A stretch of DNA of 64,000 nucleotides, taken from positions 1,984,001 through 2,048,000 of the forward strand of contig CATNEN010000031.1 in NCBI GenBank assembly GCA_950097015.1, in the 5' to 3' direction. This document shows, in pieces, positions 13,101 through 28,100 of the stretch; the first letter of the stretch is position 1, and every line of letters begins with the position of its first letter. This DNA comes from Macrostomum hystrix. Lineage: Eukaryota > Platyhelminthes > Macrostomidae. Made by a program: the position numbers and the translations under genes. Below the pieces are notes generated by a model that was not told where the DNA came from, did not search any database, and was given only the letters and a program-made list of their open reading frames with translations.

Positions 13101-16100
13101 AGGCAAATACGGATAGTATATGACAATGCTGATAGTTGGCAATAAATCATTGGCACTAATTGACTGCCAGTCCCGCTGCGGGCTATCAATTGTTGATGAA
13201 ATTGATTGCGGATTGCCGGCATCAGACATGGGAGGGACAATTAATAATTACAAATAATTGTGTTACACAGGCAGCTGATACAGATTGGAGTTGCAGGCGT
13301 CGAGACATTGGCCGTTAATAATTCAAAACTGCGTGCTGCGTTTCTGGTGTCTGAGTCACGGAAAATCGGATTCTTGCTTCGAAATTGCTGACTTGAATAC
13401 ATATCGATTCTGAGAATAAGGGCTACATTGATAAGAGTCACCTGTCAGATAAGAGTCACCTGTAAGATAAGAGTCACCTGTTAGATAAGAGTCACCTGTT
13501 AGATAAGAGTCACCTGTTAGATAAGAGTCACCTGTTAAATAAGATTCACCTGTCAGATAAGAGTCACCTGTTAGATAAGAGTCACCTGTTAGATAAGAGT
13601 CACCTGTCAGATAAGAGTCACCTGTCAGATAAGAGTCACCTGTAAGATAAGAGTGACCTGTAAGATAAGAGTGACCTAATAGGCAGGATATCACCTGTTA
13701 GACAGGATATCCCCTGTTAGATAGGATATCACCTGTTAGACAGTATATCACCTGTTAGATAGGATATCACCTGATAGACAGTATATCACCTGTTAGACAG
13801 TATATCCCCTGTTAGATAGGATATCACCTGATAGACAGTATATCACCTGTTAGACAGTATATCACCTGTTAGATAGGATATCACCTGTTAGACAGTATAT
13901 CACCTGTTAGATAGGATATCACCTGTTAGACAGTATATCACCTGTTAGATAGGATATCACCTGATAGACAGTATATCACCTGTTAGACAGTATATCCCCT
14001 ATTAGATAGGATATCACCTGATAGTCAGTATATCACCTGATAGACAGTATATCACCTGTTAGACAGGATATCACAAGAATTTGTCAACTCACTCAGAAAA
14101 ACAGATTGTAAATACGAATCATTAAAATCAGAATTTCTGAGTATATTCAAACACTTATTAGCTCGTATTAATTTTACGGCTCGTACCCGCAGAAAATCCC
14201 TAAAATCTGATACACAGCGAAAGAACTACCAACCTCTGCATGACCTGGCCTTGGGTGACACTTTTATGATCTGCAGCATGTTCCTACATTACGACCTATA
14301 CTTGCTCAGCTTTGAGCATTGATAAATAAATAAGATGAAATGGTTGGGTGAGCATTGTACTGGACATCAATGAAACTGGCCTTTGTAGTAGATGTTGTAC
14401 ATTGGTATCAACACGAGCATGCGCAGAGAGATAGATGGAGCTGATGGAGCTGGTTTAAAGCAGTTTAATTATTTGAGAAATTTAATTCTCAATTTCTCAG
14501 TCGATTCCACCCCTTAGTCGATTCCACTCCTCAATCGATTCCACTCCTCAGTCGATTCCACCCCTTAGTCGATTCCGCTCCTCAGTCGATTCCACTTCTC
14601 AGTCGATTACACTCCACAGTCGATTCCACTCCTCAGTCGATTTCACTCCTCAGTCGATTCCACTCCACAGTCGATTCCACTCCTCAGTCGATTTCACTCC
14701 TCAGTCGATTCCACTCCTCAGTCGATTCCACCCCTTAGTCGATTCCACTCCTCAGTCGATTCCACTCCTCAGTCGATTTCACTCCTCAGTCGATTCCACT
14801 CCTCAGTCGATTACACTCCACAGTCGATTCCACTCCTCAGTCGATTCCACTCCTCAGTCGATTCCACCCCTTAGTCGATTCCGCTCCTCAGTCGATTCCA
14901 CTCCTCAGTCGATTACACTCCACAGTCGATTCCACTCCAGTGGATTCTATTCTTCTTAATTAGTTCTTGGTCAACTCCATTCTCTAATATACTTTATATT
15001 GTACAATTAGTTTTTACGCTGCTGCACTGGATAACAGAATGTACTTTTACTTCTAAGTTGATAAATATGTTCTTCCGTAGTTTCTTCTATTCTTTAAAGT
15101 TAGCTTCCCTTACTAAGGTCAGTGTTTATAAAGCTATTAAGTACGAGCCGTATAATGCATCTGGCTAGCACAGAATGTCAGACACTGAATAAAGCTAAGG
15201 TAGCTTTATCTTAATCTCCCTTGCTCACGTTTCTCTACTGACAATTGTTCTGCCTGGCATAGATAGCTTTTTTTATCCACAAGCGGATAAGCTTTTCATC
15301 TGCCAATCCGTTGCGTAATCAGTAAGCGAATGCTATCCACTCAAAATGTAGGCATTAGGCTGTCGAGCAATGGTGAGCATAGATTGGTGCGAGTATCAAC
15401 TTTCAAGAACCAAGAATTTTTTAACAACTTTTTTTACTTCTCTAATTTCCTGTCACTCTTTTACACTCTAACCTTCGCAAGAAGTTATTTTTTACAGATT
15501 TCTAAAAAATGATTTTTTAAGCAGCTTACTTGACTCCTAAAAGTAACTCGAGCACTTTGGTGCCTTCTGTGATTTAAACACATGGTTTTAAACTCTTAAA
15601 CCTAATGCTGTGGGAGAGTTCAAAATGTACCCATTCTCGGTTTAACAATGAAATAAGCTAGCAATCCACTCAAAAGAGATAGATTAGCAATCCACTCTGT
15701 AGGGATAGATTAGCAATCCACTCTGTAGGGATTGATTAGCAGTCCACTCTGAAGTGATAGATTAGCAATCTAATCTGACGCGATAGATTAGCAATCCACT
15801 CTGTAGGGATTGATTAGCAATCCACTCTGTAGGGATAGATTAGCAATCCACTCTGTAGGGATAGATTAGCAATCCACTCTGTAGGGATAGATTAGCAATC
15901 CACTCTGTAAGGATTGATTAGCAATCCACTCTGTAGGGATAGATTAGCAATCCACTCTGTAGGGATAGATTAGCAATCCACTCTGTAGGGATAGATTAGC
16001 AATCCACTCCAAAGGGATAGATTAGCAATCCACTCTGTAGGGATAGATTAGCAATCCACTCCAAAGGGATATATTAGCAATCCCCTTTCATTTTTCATCC

Positions 16101-19100
16101 AAAAGGACAAATTATCAATTCAGTTAATAACATTATTCCGATACACACAATAAAAAGTCAAGTCGGCAAAGAGGACTCACGCAGGCATTTCCTGTTGACC
16201 CTTCTCAGGCACTGCCGAGCCTCGAAGTATCCGGGCGGGCAGTGGTCGCAGGCTGCGGATGAGAACAGGGGAGTGACGGCGACAACTGCACTCGGCGATT
16301 GACTAATTATAGCGAAGGCCAACTGCAGCTGCAGCAACCGCAGTAGGCGGCATAGCAGAGACATTGCTGCTGCTGCTGCTGCTGCTGCCGTTGCTTGTCA
16401 CAGCGCTTGTTAAAGCACAGCTTGTTTCCTTGTAGCCGGCAGCCACTACTGAGCTAGTAAGCGGGGGCCATGCCATGCGACAACTATATAACTGCAGCGC
16501 TGAGCCCAGTGAACACTTTGGGGTGGCTTGTTCCCAGTCGAGTTGTTCCCGGTCTTAGCTAGCCAGCTGTCTGTTCGACCATTGCTAGTTGACGTCCAAT
16601 TTTTCTTTTTACAATTTCAATTCTTTCACTTGCTCAGAAGGCAGATCGATGAGAGATCAATTGACACAGGGTTTAATTTTAAGCTCTAATTTTCTTTCTT
16701 AAAAAGAATAGCAATTATGAATAAGTGAAGCAATTCTAGAGTTGAATTTTGAGCAGTAAGAATCAGGCCAGGCCAGGTAGAAGGGGCCAGTTGACACGAG
16801 GGCTGCTTGATAAAGTATTAAAACAGTCCTCAGTCAGTCAGCCGATTCTGATTGGATGGCTAGCTGGCCAATGAGAGGCAGCCAAACACTGTTAAGTGGA
16901 AGAGATGAAATACAACGAATCGTATCAAGCATAGATCAGCATTTTCCCACTTATTCACTAGCCTCTGACCTAAGAGACAGCTATTGATTGAAGTCTTTAA
17001 TAAATCAAATGTATGAATCACGACTTGGCAATCAGAGAGAAGAATGACAGCTGCCAAAACGCCCGGAGACAGGATTAAACACAGAGGTGGCATAACTGGG
17101 CATAAATTACTTCTGTCAAGTGTCAGACTGTTTTGAAGACTACTTCTCAGAGAGAACACGCAGCGATGACTCAAACTGAATAGACTTACTAATAAACGTG
17201 GAAACCTGAATGACGATATTCGAAAGTAACCACAATGGAATATGGAGGGATAGAAAATTGTGCAAAAAAACTAAATTGTTTTCTTATTACAATTGAAATG
17301 CTCAAACACCAAGAGAAGAAAAGCATTTTAAACAATCAAACAACGTTTATGGTTGTCAGGCGTGAGGGGGGTGTCGCTCGCTGGGTTGATCGATTAAATT
17401 GTTTATGTCAACTAAAGTTCTTTGATGGACCAGTAATCGATAAAGGAGCCGATTTACACCGAAATGTAAGCATTATCGATCGGTATAATGGTATTGGTAT
17501 TTTGAACGGTATGAACTTAGAGGGACTATCGGGGGTCGGTGGCAGAGCGGTCTAACGCGTTTGCCTCTCGCACCAATTGGTGTCCCTGAGCTCGATTCCG
17601 CGGCGAGGCCACATTCATTTGGGGCGCAGCCGCGGAGAGAAGACTTGGGGGCTTGTCGCTTTGAGGGTTTACACTTTGAGGGTCAACATCCAAGGCACAG
17701 TGAGAGTGTACACTGCCTGACGGTGAGAAAGTCAGGGCAGATGTACACACTTGTGTGAGGGTGGGCTCAGTAGTCAGCGAGATGGGCAGAATTGCCTCCT
17801 CGCTGGCTGCGGGTCTAGTGTCACCAAATGATTGCCCGCAGCCCTCCTGCAATTATTATTATTATTTATTATTGAGTGACCATCGATCTATAAGATATTC
17901 TATGTTGTGTACTTTCTCGGACAGCCAATGAGAATTTAGCTGCGTGTTACTGAAAGGATGTAGAGCAAGAAGAAGAAGGTGACAGAAAGTCAAGGGCTAA
18001 TTTCTAGAGAAAATAAGAGAAAATAAAGATCTGTTCCAGGCAAGTCTCCTGGGGGAGATACTGATACAGTTCCAGCTACCCTACAGGGAGCTCCAGACGA
18101 TGCGTCGTTGATCTGTGGCTGTCACTGTCAGCCTTCAGCGTGCGGCGGGTGGGAGGCGTGCTAGGCAGACCGGCAACAGCTGTGGGAGAAAGCCAGCAAG
18201 ATAGACAGTCTCCGGATTCTTCTAGGAGCTGAGAAGAATCTGATAGTGAAATATAGAAATTCGGAAATATGGCTGGCAATGTATGCGTAGAAGTACTGGG
18301 AGAAGGGACCCTTTGGTGTGCCTGCCACATGCGGGTCAACAATCTGTGTGTGCGCGTGTGTGTGCGGCTGACTGACAGGTGTGGTCCGGCCACGGAGAGG
18401 CAATGAAATAAAACAAAAATTGGTCCCTAAAGGGAGAGGGTGACGGTTTCCCAGTGTGTTTTGCTAAACAACACGCGGCAACAATGGAATGGGACAGATT
18501 TATGAGGCCAGAGAACTGGCGGTACAGATGTAGGTGATAGAAAAACACAAATAAGAAGAATTTATAAAACAATAAAAAACTGAATGAAAATCATAGGTTG
18601 GGTAGCAACTACGTCTATAAGATAGGCGGTTTATATGCATCAGAGAATTTCGCTCGACTTACAACTCGAGTTGGTGTCTGAAAAGAAAGAATATATTTAA
18701 TTAAAATTTGTACTTTCATACAGGTGTGCTGAACTATAATTGAATGAAAGTGGAAGAGAGTCAATGTGCGTTAGACAATCATGTACCATTGGATGCTTTT
18801 TAACTTGTACTTCTACTAAATATTTTACCAATTAAGAAGCAATTGTCTTTTTTTCAAATCAATCGGACACATTATATTCTATTTAAGGGGCTTTTTGGGG
18901 CCAATTAGCTAGCTTAACAAGGACGCAGGGACAAAGCAACCCGCTTTAGAGGCTTGAGTTGCAACCTCGGGCTCTGAGCAGAGTTTTAGTGTCTCTTTGA
19001 TCTGTTTAATGATGGCGGATCGGAGCGCAAAGTGGAATTCTGATATAAGGATGAAGAATGTAGCCCACCCAAGGGCTAGAATAAATTCTTCTCATTTTAT

Positions 19101-22100
19101 TCATCCTTTGGCACAGGTTGCCGTGAGCTCTCAGAACACGTTCAATCCAAAACAAGGCGTGCACTTTTAAGGACAGGTAAGAACCGATACTCACCAAGGA
19201 GATGAAAAGTGCCGCGCTGATTCGAAATTAATATTTGTTTCAACTAAAAGATGAATCTTTATGGGAACTCACGTGTTTCGTTTAAAATATATTTTTTAAT
19301 TACATTTTTTATTGGTTTTGTTATTGTATTGCTATTATTTTTCAAATAAATCAACATTCAGAAGGCATGCTTTTTGTTTAAATTCTCGAACTTTCGTACG
19401 TTTTTTTGTAAATAAAACACTATAAAATGAATATTATGGAGTATAGTATATAGTGTATAGATCTTAAAATAAAGATTTTAAACAAAGAGCATGCATTATG
19501 ACAAGCAGTTTTTTGTAAAAAAAATAATTGTAATTTGTAATGACAAATACATGTCATTATTTAATTAAAAAAAAACATTTTTGTTGCAACAGTAAACTCT
19601 TACTTTCAAGCGAAAGATGTGAGTCCCCAACAAGATAACTTTTTTGTAAAAAACACTATCAATAAAATATTTCGTTACCTTGACAGACGGCATCGCGAAA
19701 CGTGGTGCAGGGCGAGGCCATGTACTGCCCAGGTGGGCACGTGTGACGGCACTCTGCAACAAATAACCATTGACCAATTTTAACAGTATGGCTTGGTAAT
19801 CCTACTGTTAATAACCAAATACTGGGTTTAGCTGATTCGAACTTAAAAATCCTTCCCCAAGCTCACTGTTGCATCGGATGCCGTTGCCATAGAAACCGTC
19901 GCGGCAGATGCAGCTGTAGGAGCCAACAAGATTGGTGCACTGAGCACTCTCTGAGCAGATGTTGGACTGAGAAGCACACTCGTCAATATCTGAAATGGAA
20001 TTTATTAGTACACATGCCAATTAACAAAAAAATAAACTAGATTATGAAGTTTTTTAAGCTTTACTTTTTCTAGCTCTTAATTGCAGGATGGCTGCGGGCA
20101 ATGGCACATCATTAGGGGACACTAGACCCGCAGCCATGCAGCGAGGAGGCAATTCTGCCCATTTCGCTGACTCCTGAGCACACACGCACATAGATACTGT
20201 ACTCAGGCACACACTCAGACAGGTGTGTACATCCGCCCTGACTTTCTCGTCGTCAGGCAGTGTGCACTTTCACTTTGACGTGGAGGTTCGTAAATTGCAC
20301 GACCAGCCCCCAAGCCTTCTCTCCGCGGCTGCGCCCCAAATAAATGTGGCCTCGCCGCGGAATCGAGCTCAGGGACCTTGGTGCGAGAGGGAAACGCGTT
20401 AGGCCGTTCTGCCATTCACCCCCTCAATCACGTATTTTAAAGTACATTTTTTTATTTTAGCCAAACGATTGAAGGAGTCTTCAATAATGAACCGTTCTGA
20501 AATGTCTATCATAAAATATTAATCTATAAGCTACCAAAACCTATGGATCTGCGAATCATCTACTGTTTACAAAATTCTAATTATAGACTAACTTTGCGTG
20601 TCCTCTTAAGCTATTTTATACTAAATTATGCACAGGCGCAGCTTGTGCTGATTTAGTCCATTGACTTTGAAGGCCTGATGAGAGACAATAAATGAGGGAC
20701 AGTAGTGACATTTCCAGTTGTCTCTAGACATGCCTATTTAAAAATAGAAAAGTTTTTGTTGCTGTCATTTTCCTTTGTTTTCCGCTAAAAAAAATAGACT
20801 CGACATTCTAAAAATAAGTTATTTGTTCTTTTTTTAAGTGAAGGGTCTCATATAAAGTGAAATCAATGTCAAAAAGGAAGTGTCTACTCATAAATGATGT
20901 AAAAGAGCTGAGATACTATTTTAATGGAGGGTGTGTCTAATACGACGTACTTGCTCTTAATCTTTGAGCATGACAACAAAACATACCCCTCTGCAATTTT
21001 TATATTACGCTACATCCAAGAATAATTTCCTTTTGAAAGGAAGTATTTTCGCCTCTGAAGTGCGCACATGCCTACTAAGATGCTGTGGTAAGTAGTAGTA
21101 TGAATGAATATGAAACAAATACTTGTATATCGGACTAAACATTGTGCAAATGTAAAGGAGTGGAAATATTATTGTTAATAGGAATGGAGAACAGACGCGG
21201 AGATTATGACAAAAGATATTGGAGTAGAGAAGAAGTGACTATTGGAGATAATAGGGGGGGAAGAGGTGGGGTTAGAATAGGTGTGGAGAGGAGAGAGCTG
21301 TAAGCTAGGTCATGTGTCATGTTCTTTATATTGTTCAAAAAGATTTGCTTCCAAGTGATAGTCTCAAAAGACTACTCATACTCAGACTATTCAAACTTGT
21401 TTCGAAAAAACTTCTAAACTAAATTCTTCAATTTGCGTCAATCATTGCCGTCTCGATTGAAAATTAAATGTTTTTTGTCAACTGTCAATCATTAATATCT
21501 TTGAGCAGTCACTGGCGTATTGTATCCATGCGCAAAACAACGAATATTGCTAATCCGGAATGCGGCGTCTGGGAAAACTGCAGGAAAGACTGGAGCAGGT
21601 AGAAGATGAGTAGAGGGAAGATGAGTAGGGGGAAGATGAGTAGGGGGAAGATGAGTAGGGGGAAGATGAGTAGGGGGAAGATGAGTAGGGGGAAGATGAG
21701 TAGGGGGAAGATGAGTAGGGGGAAGATGAGTAGGGGGAAGATGAGTAGAGGGAAGATGAGTAGGGGGAAGATGAGTAGGGGGAAGATGAGTAGGGGGAAG
21801 ATGAGTAGGGGGAAGATGAGTAGGGGGAAGATGAGTAGGGGGAAGATGAGTAGGGGGAAGATGAGTAGGGAGAAGATGAGTAGGGGGAAGATGAGTAGGG
21901 GGAAGATGAGTAGGGGGAAGATGAGTAGGGGGAAGATGAGTAGGGGGAAGATGAGTAGGGGGAAGATGAGTAGGGGGAAGATGAGTAGGGGGAAGATGAG
22001 TAGGGGGAAGATGAGTAGGGGGAAGATGAGTAGGGGGAAGATGAGTAGGGGGAAGATGAGTAGGGGGAAGATGAGTAGGGGGAAGATGAGTAGGGAGAAG

Positions 22101-25100
22101 ATGAGTAGGGGGAAGATGAGTAGGGGGAAGATGAGTAGGGGGAAGATGAGTAGGGGGAAGATGAGTAGGGGGAAGATGAGTAGGGGGAAGATGAGTAGGG
22201 GGAAGATGAGTAGGGGGAAGATGAGGAGGGAGAAGATGAGTACTGCCCAGTACTCATGATGAAAATATGAGTAGGGGTAAGATGAGTAGGGGGGAACATG
22301 AGGAGGGAGAAGATTAGGGAGGGCAGAGAAGGCAAGTATCCTGTTCTGTCTCTGAATACCCAATTTCTTTGAAGAAACAGGTCTTAATTACTGATCAGTT
22401 TCGGTACTCATTGAGGCAACGAAATCTGTGAATAAAAAAGGGTTCCATTCGCACCCCCATACTGCTCCAGCACCGAGTCATGAGTTATTAATTTGCTGAT
22501 TCTGGCCGCCATATGCAAACCATAAAATGTAAACTTCTAGCTTTCATATTTCTATGTTTTTTGCGGAACACGACGCGTCCTAAAAAATTAGTTTTGCTTT
22601 TAGTTGCAATGGGCCGATACATAAAACTAGAAATGTGATCCAGCTGTACATGGAATTCTTTCTCAGCCTCCTGTCTGTTTTGGGGAATTATTAATCAGCT
22701 GGGCATCCAGCCCCTTGGATCTGTCTTCTCATACAACCAAAACTTACCGGGCTGGAAGGATTTGGTTTGAAGTTTTCACTGACATCCGACAAAACTATCT
22801 TGGGATATTTCCCAAAGGAAACATTCCTTTCCTAAGCCATATAAAAAGTTTCCTCTTTATAGCTATTTGTCTTTAAAAACAGAAAGAAAGTCATGCTCAC
22901 AGCTGGATGAAACGGACTGACTGAAAGACACTAGAGGGAGATTGGGAGACTCTAGAGGGAGATTGGGAGAGAGTAGAGAGGGACTTGGAGAGAGTTGAGA
23001 GACTGGGAGAGAGTAGAGAGAGTCTGGGAGAGAGTAGAGAGAGACTGAGAGACTCTAGAGGGAGATTGAGAGACTCTAGAGGGAGATTGGGAGAGAGTAG
23101 AGAGGGACTTGGAGAGAGTTGAGAGACTGGGAGAGAGTAGAGAGAGACTGAGAGAGAGTAGAGAGAGACTGAGAGAGAGTAGAGAGAGACTGAGAGAGAG
23201 TAGAGGGAGATTTGGAGAGAGTAGAGAGAGACTGGGAGAGAGTAGAGAGAGACTGGGAGAGAATAAAGAGAGACTGAGAGACTCTAGAGGGAGATTGGGA
23301 GACTCTAGAGGGAGATTGGGAGACTCTAGAGGGAGATTGGGAGACTCTAGAGGGAGATTGGGAGACTCTAGAGGGAGATTGGGAGACTCTAGAGGGAGAT
23401 TGGGAGAGAGTAGAGAGTGACTGGGAGAGAGTTCAGAGTCTGGGAGAGAGTAGAGAGAGACTGAGAGAGAGGAGAGAGAGACTGGGAGAGAGTTGAGAGA
23501 GACTGAGAGAGAGTAGAGAGAGACTTGAGAGAGTAGAGAGAGACTGGGAGAGAGTAGAGAGAGACTGGGAGAGAGTAGAGAGACTGGGAGAGAGTAGAGA
23601 GAGAGTAGTAAGATATTGAGGAGCACAGAAAGGCTGTCTATGATAAGTATCATAAAGATGTGATACTTGGGAGAGCACAAGGCAACACAGTATTGACTAT
23701 GTCAGTCGATGGAGCACGGATGAGAGGCGGCAGCTGTCAAGAGTGGCATGACAAGCGCACACCCGGCTTCCTTTGAAAAAGCATCGCCGAATGAAGCAGA
23801 TGGAGAATAGGCTGGCTCATTGTTAGCCGCCAGTGTGTCGCTCAACAATGGCTGCCCGCAGTCACGCATTTTGTTTGTTCTTAACTTCTTAAATTTCTCG
23901 TGAGCGCATGAGCACAAGCAAAGCATCTTCAAAACACAAAATCGCCGACTTCTACAAACATACGCAGGCTAGTTGAAATCGGTCCCTATTGTGAGTCACA
24001 GTGGCATTTGAGAATTGAACCTTTTTTCCACTGGAAGTTTTGGACTGAAGCAATGCAACTGAAACAGACTTATTATCATGATTATTGGTAGCATAGGGAA
24101 TAATAAGGCAAGTAATTCTCCTTGCCACAAATGATGGCTGCCCTTGTGCTGCATCACGGGCTCAGACAGGGGAGAGAGGAGACAAGGGAGGGATGGAACA
24201 GGGGAGAGATGGAACAGGGGAGAGATGAGACAGGGAAAAGATGAGACAGGGGAGAGATGAGACAGGGAAAAGATGAGACAGGGGAGAGATGAGACAGGGG
24301 AGAGATGAGACAGGGAAGAGATGAGACAGGGGAGAGATGAGACAGGGGAGAGATGAGACAGGGGAGAGATGGAACAGGGGAGAGATGAGACAGGGAAGAG
24401 ATGAGACAGGGGAGAGATGGAACAGGGAAGAGATGAGACAGGGGAGAGATGAGACAGGGGAGAGATGGAACAGGGGAGAGATGAGACAGGGGAGAGATGA
24501 GACAGGGGAGAGATGAGACAGGGGAGAGATGAGACAGGGGAGAGATGAGACAGGGGAGAGATGGAACAGGGGAGAGATGGAACACAAGGGAGAGATGGGA
24601 CAGTGGACAGATGGGACAGGGGGGAGATGGAACAGGGGAGAGATGGGACAGGGGAGAGATGGGACAGGGGAGAGATGAGACAGGGGAGAGATGGGACAGG
24701 GGAGAGATGGGACAGGGGAGAGATGGGACAGGGGAGAGATGAGACAGGGGAGAGATGAGACAGGGGAGAGATGGAACAGGGGAGAGATGGGACAGGGGAG
24801 AGATGGGACAATACAATACAAAGGACTGAAGCAATGCAAGTGAAATATACTTATTATCATGATTATTGGTAGCACGTGAATAATAAGGCAAGTAATTCTC
24901 CCTGCCACAAATGATGGCTGCCCTTGTGCTTATCGACTAAATAGGGAGACGATTGAGTAGGGAACGAGGGCTAACAGTGGTCTCTATACGGTATAAACTC
25001 GTCCAAAAGTTGGTGAAAATGTGAGCGGGGGAGTGAGCGGACAATGTTTGAGTTTATGACGACCAAAAGCGGTGCACCTTGGCCCGTAAGTGAGAGCCGC

Positions 25101-28100
25101 AGAGAGAAGGATAGCGAGAGAGAGACACAGCAACTGCACACACGAGTAAGGCATTCCTAAAATACCTCTAGGGGAGGATGTGTGCGGCGATAAGTTTTGG
25201 GATATGGAAGAGAGGGAACGAGGAGTGAGATAGAGCCGGAGCGGGCTAGGCCAGGTATTTGTCACGCGATTACAAGTCTATAGCCTGAGCACGCTACATT
25301 TATTTCTAAGCATTCTTTTTTTTAACGAATTTCAGCTTTACCTAGAGTCGTGTTCTCTGCAGTATCAAAGACTTACGAATTGAAACACTGTGTGAACGCC
25401 TGTGGGTGTGCGTCCATGCACTCGACTACAGTGAAACTTCAGTGCTTACAGTGTTTGCTTATCGAAGTGCACACACACACACACTCACACACAAAATTAC
25501 TCACAAATCTGTGTTTTTTACTTCAAGCAGCAAAGCGCACTTGACCTAAGCATGCAACGAGTCTGGGTTTGTTCCTCAAAAAAGCAGAAAATAGCGCAGA
25601 TTAGAAATGGGGTATTGAGGTGGGGCGCAGATGTTAGTCTGTCAAATATTGACTCCACGCCGATGCTAGCAAGCCCAGTTAGTTTTTACCTTGGAATTTG
25701 GGCTGCTCAGTCAGAGGTAAAGGGGGAGGCATTGATGGCACGGATGGGAAAACACTGAAATCGCATATCAAGGCCTGGGTGTGGTTCGATTTGGCAAACT
25801 AAATCCATTTATTTATCGTTCAGCTCTTTTCTCATTTAGTTAGTTGAAAATCGAAGCGCGATTCTTAGAAATGAATGCGAGAAGAATCAGGATGGACATG
25901 AGTGACAGGTCAGCAATGTCCGCCCCCCTTCCTTGGCACCCATTCGCCGATTCTGAAATGGGTCCTGAGCAAACATGGCCCCGTACTATTGTAGACAATT
26001 TCCTGACTTGTCCTTGTACAGGAAATGTATTGCTGCTGAATTCGCATTATCATCTTGTGCCATTGGAAATGGTTCTGCTTCACGAAAGATTGATGACTTT
26101 TAGGAAAGTTAAGACAGGGGAGAGATGAGACAGGGGAGAGATGAGACAGGGGAGAGATGACACAGGGGAGAGATGACACAGGGGAGAGATGACACAGGGG
26201 AGAGATGACACAGGGGAGAGATGAGGCAAGGGAGAGATGAGACAGGGGAGAGATAAGACAGGGGAGAGATGAGACAGGGGAGAGATAAGACAGGGGAGAG
26301 ATGAGACAGGGGAGAGATGAGACAGGGGAGAGATGAGACAGGGGAGAGATGAGGCAAGGGAGAGATGAGACAGGGGAGAGATGAGACAGGGCAGAGATGA
26401 GGCAAGGGAGAGATGACACAGGGGAGAGATGAGGCAAGGGAGAGATGAGACAGGGGAGAGATGAGGCAAGGGAGAGATGAGACAGGGGAGAGATGAGACA
26501 GGGGAGAGGTGAGACAGGGGGAGATGAGAGAGGGGAGAGATGACACAGGGGAGAGATGACACAGGGGAGAGATGACACAGGGGAGAGATGACACAGGGGA
26601 GAGATGACACAGGGGAGAGATGAGGCAAGGGAGAGATGAGACAGGGGAGAGATGAGGCAAGGGAGAGATGAGACAGGGGAGAGATGAGACAGGGGAGAGG
26701 TGAGACAGGGGGAGATGAGAGAGGGGAGAGATGACACAGGGGAGAGATGACACAGGGGAGAGATGACACAGGGGAGAGATGACACAGGGGAGAGATAAGA
26801 CAGGGGAGATGAGAGAGGGGAGAGATGACACAGGGGAGAGATGACACAGGGGAGAGGTGAGACAGGGGATAGATAAGACAGGGGGAGATGACAGAGGGGA
26901 GAGATGACACAGGGGAGAGATGACACAGGGGAGAGATGACACAGGGGAGAGATGACACAGGGGAGAGATGACACAGGGGAGAGATGAGGCAAGGGAGAGA
27001 TGAGACAGGGGAGAGATAAGGCAAGGGAGAGATGAGACAGGGGAGAGATGAGACAGGGGAGAGGTGAGACAGGGGATAGATAAGACAGGGGGAGATGAGA
27101 GAGGGGAGAGATGACACAGGGGAGAGATGAGGCAAGGGAGAGATGACACAGGGGAGAGATGACACAAGGGAGAGATGAGGCAAGGGAGAGATGAGACAGG
27201 GGAGAGATGAGGCAAGGGAGAGATGAGACAGGGGAGAGATGACACAAGGGAGAGATGAGGCAAGGGAGAGATGAGGCAAGGGAGAGATGACACAGGGGAG
27301 AGATGACACAAGGGAGAGATGAGGCAAGGGAGAGATGAGACAGGGGAGAGATGAGGCAAGGGAGAGATGAGACAGGGGAGAGATGAGACAGGGGAGAGGT
27401 GAGACAGGGGATAGATAAGACAGGGGAGATGAGAGAGGGGAGAGATGACACAGGGGAGAGATGACACAGGGGAGAGGTGAGACAGGGGATAGATAAGACA
27501 GGGGGAGATGAGAGAGGGGAGAGATGACACAGGGGAGAGATGACACAGGGGAGAGATGACACAGGGGAGAGATGAGGCAAGGGAGAGATGAGACAGGGGA
27601 GAGATAAGGCAAGGGAGAGATGAGACAGGGGAGAGATAAGGCAAGGGAGAGATGAGACAGGGGAGAGATGAGACAGGGGAGAGGTGAGACAGGGGATAGA
27701 TAAGACAGGGGGAGATGAGAGAGGGGAGAGATGACACAGGGGAGAGATGAGGCAAGGGAGAGATGACACAGGGGAGAGATGACACAAGGGAGAGATGAGG
27801 CAAGGGAGAGATGAGACAGGGGAGAGATGAGGCAAGGGAGAGATGAGACAGGGGAGAGATGAGACAGGGGAGAGGTGAGACAGGGGATAGATAAGACAGG
27901 GGGAGATGAGAGAGGGGAGAGATGACACAGGGGAGAGATGACACAGGGGAGAGATGACACAGGGGAGAGATGACACAGGGGAGAGATAAGACAGGGGAGA
28001 TGAGAGAGGGGAGAGATGACACAGGGGAGAGATGACACAGGGGAGAGATGACACAGGGGAGAGATGACACAGGGGAGAGATGACACAGGGGAGAGATGAC

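Noticed and set aside
17531-17620. A functional tRNA gene
   Set aside because: Only box A and box B resemble a tRNA. No acceptor stem closes, and the sequence continues into a 300 bp body found in eight copies, so it is a SINE.
21606-22259. MSRGK pentapeptide repeat protein and its opposite-strand hydrophobic readings
   Set aside because: Nearly perfect 15 bp array with no gene-like flanks and no splice sites. Open on both strands.
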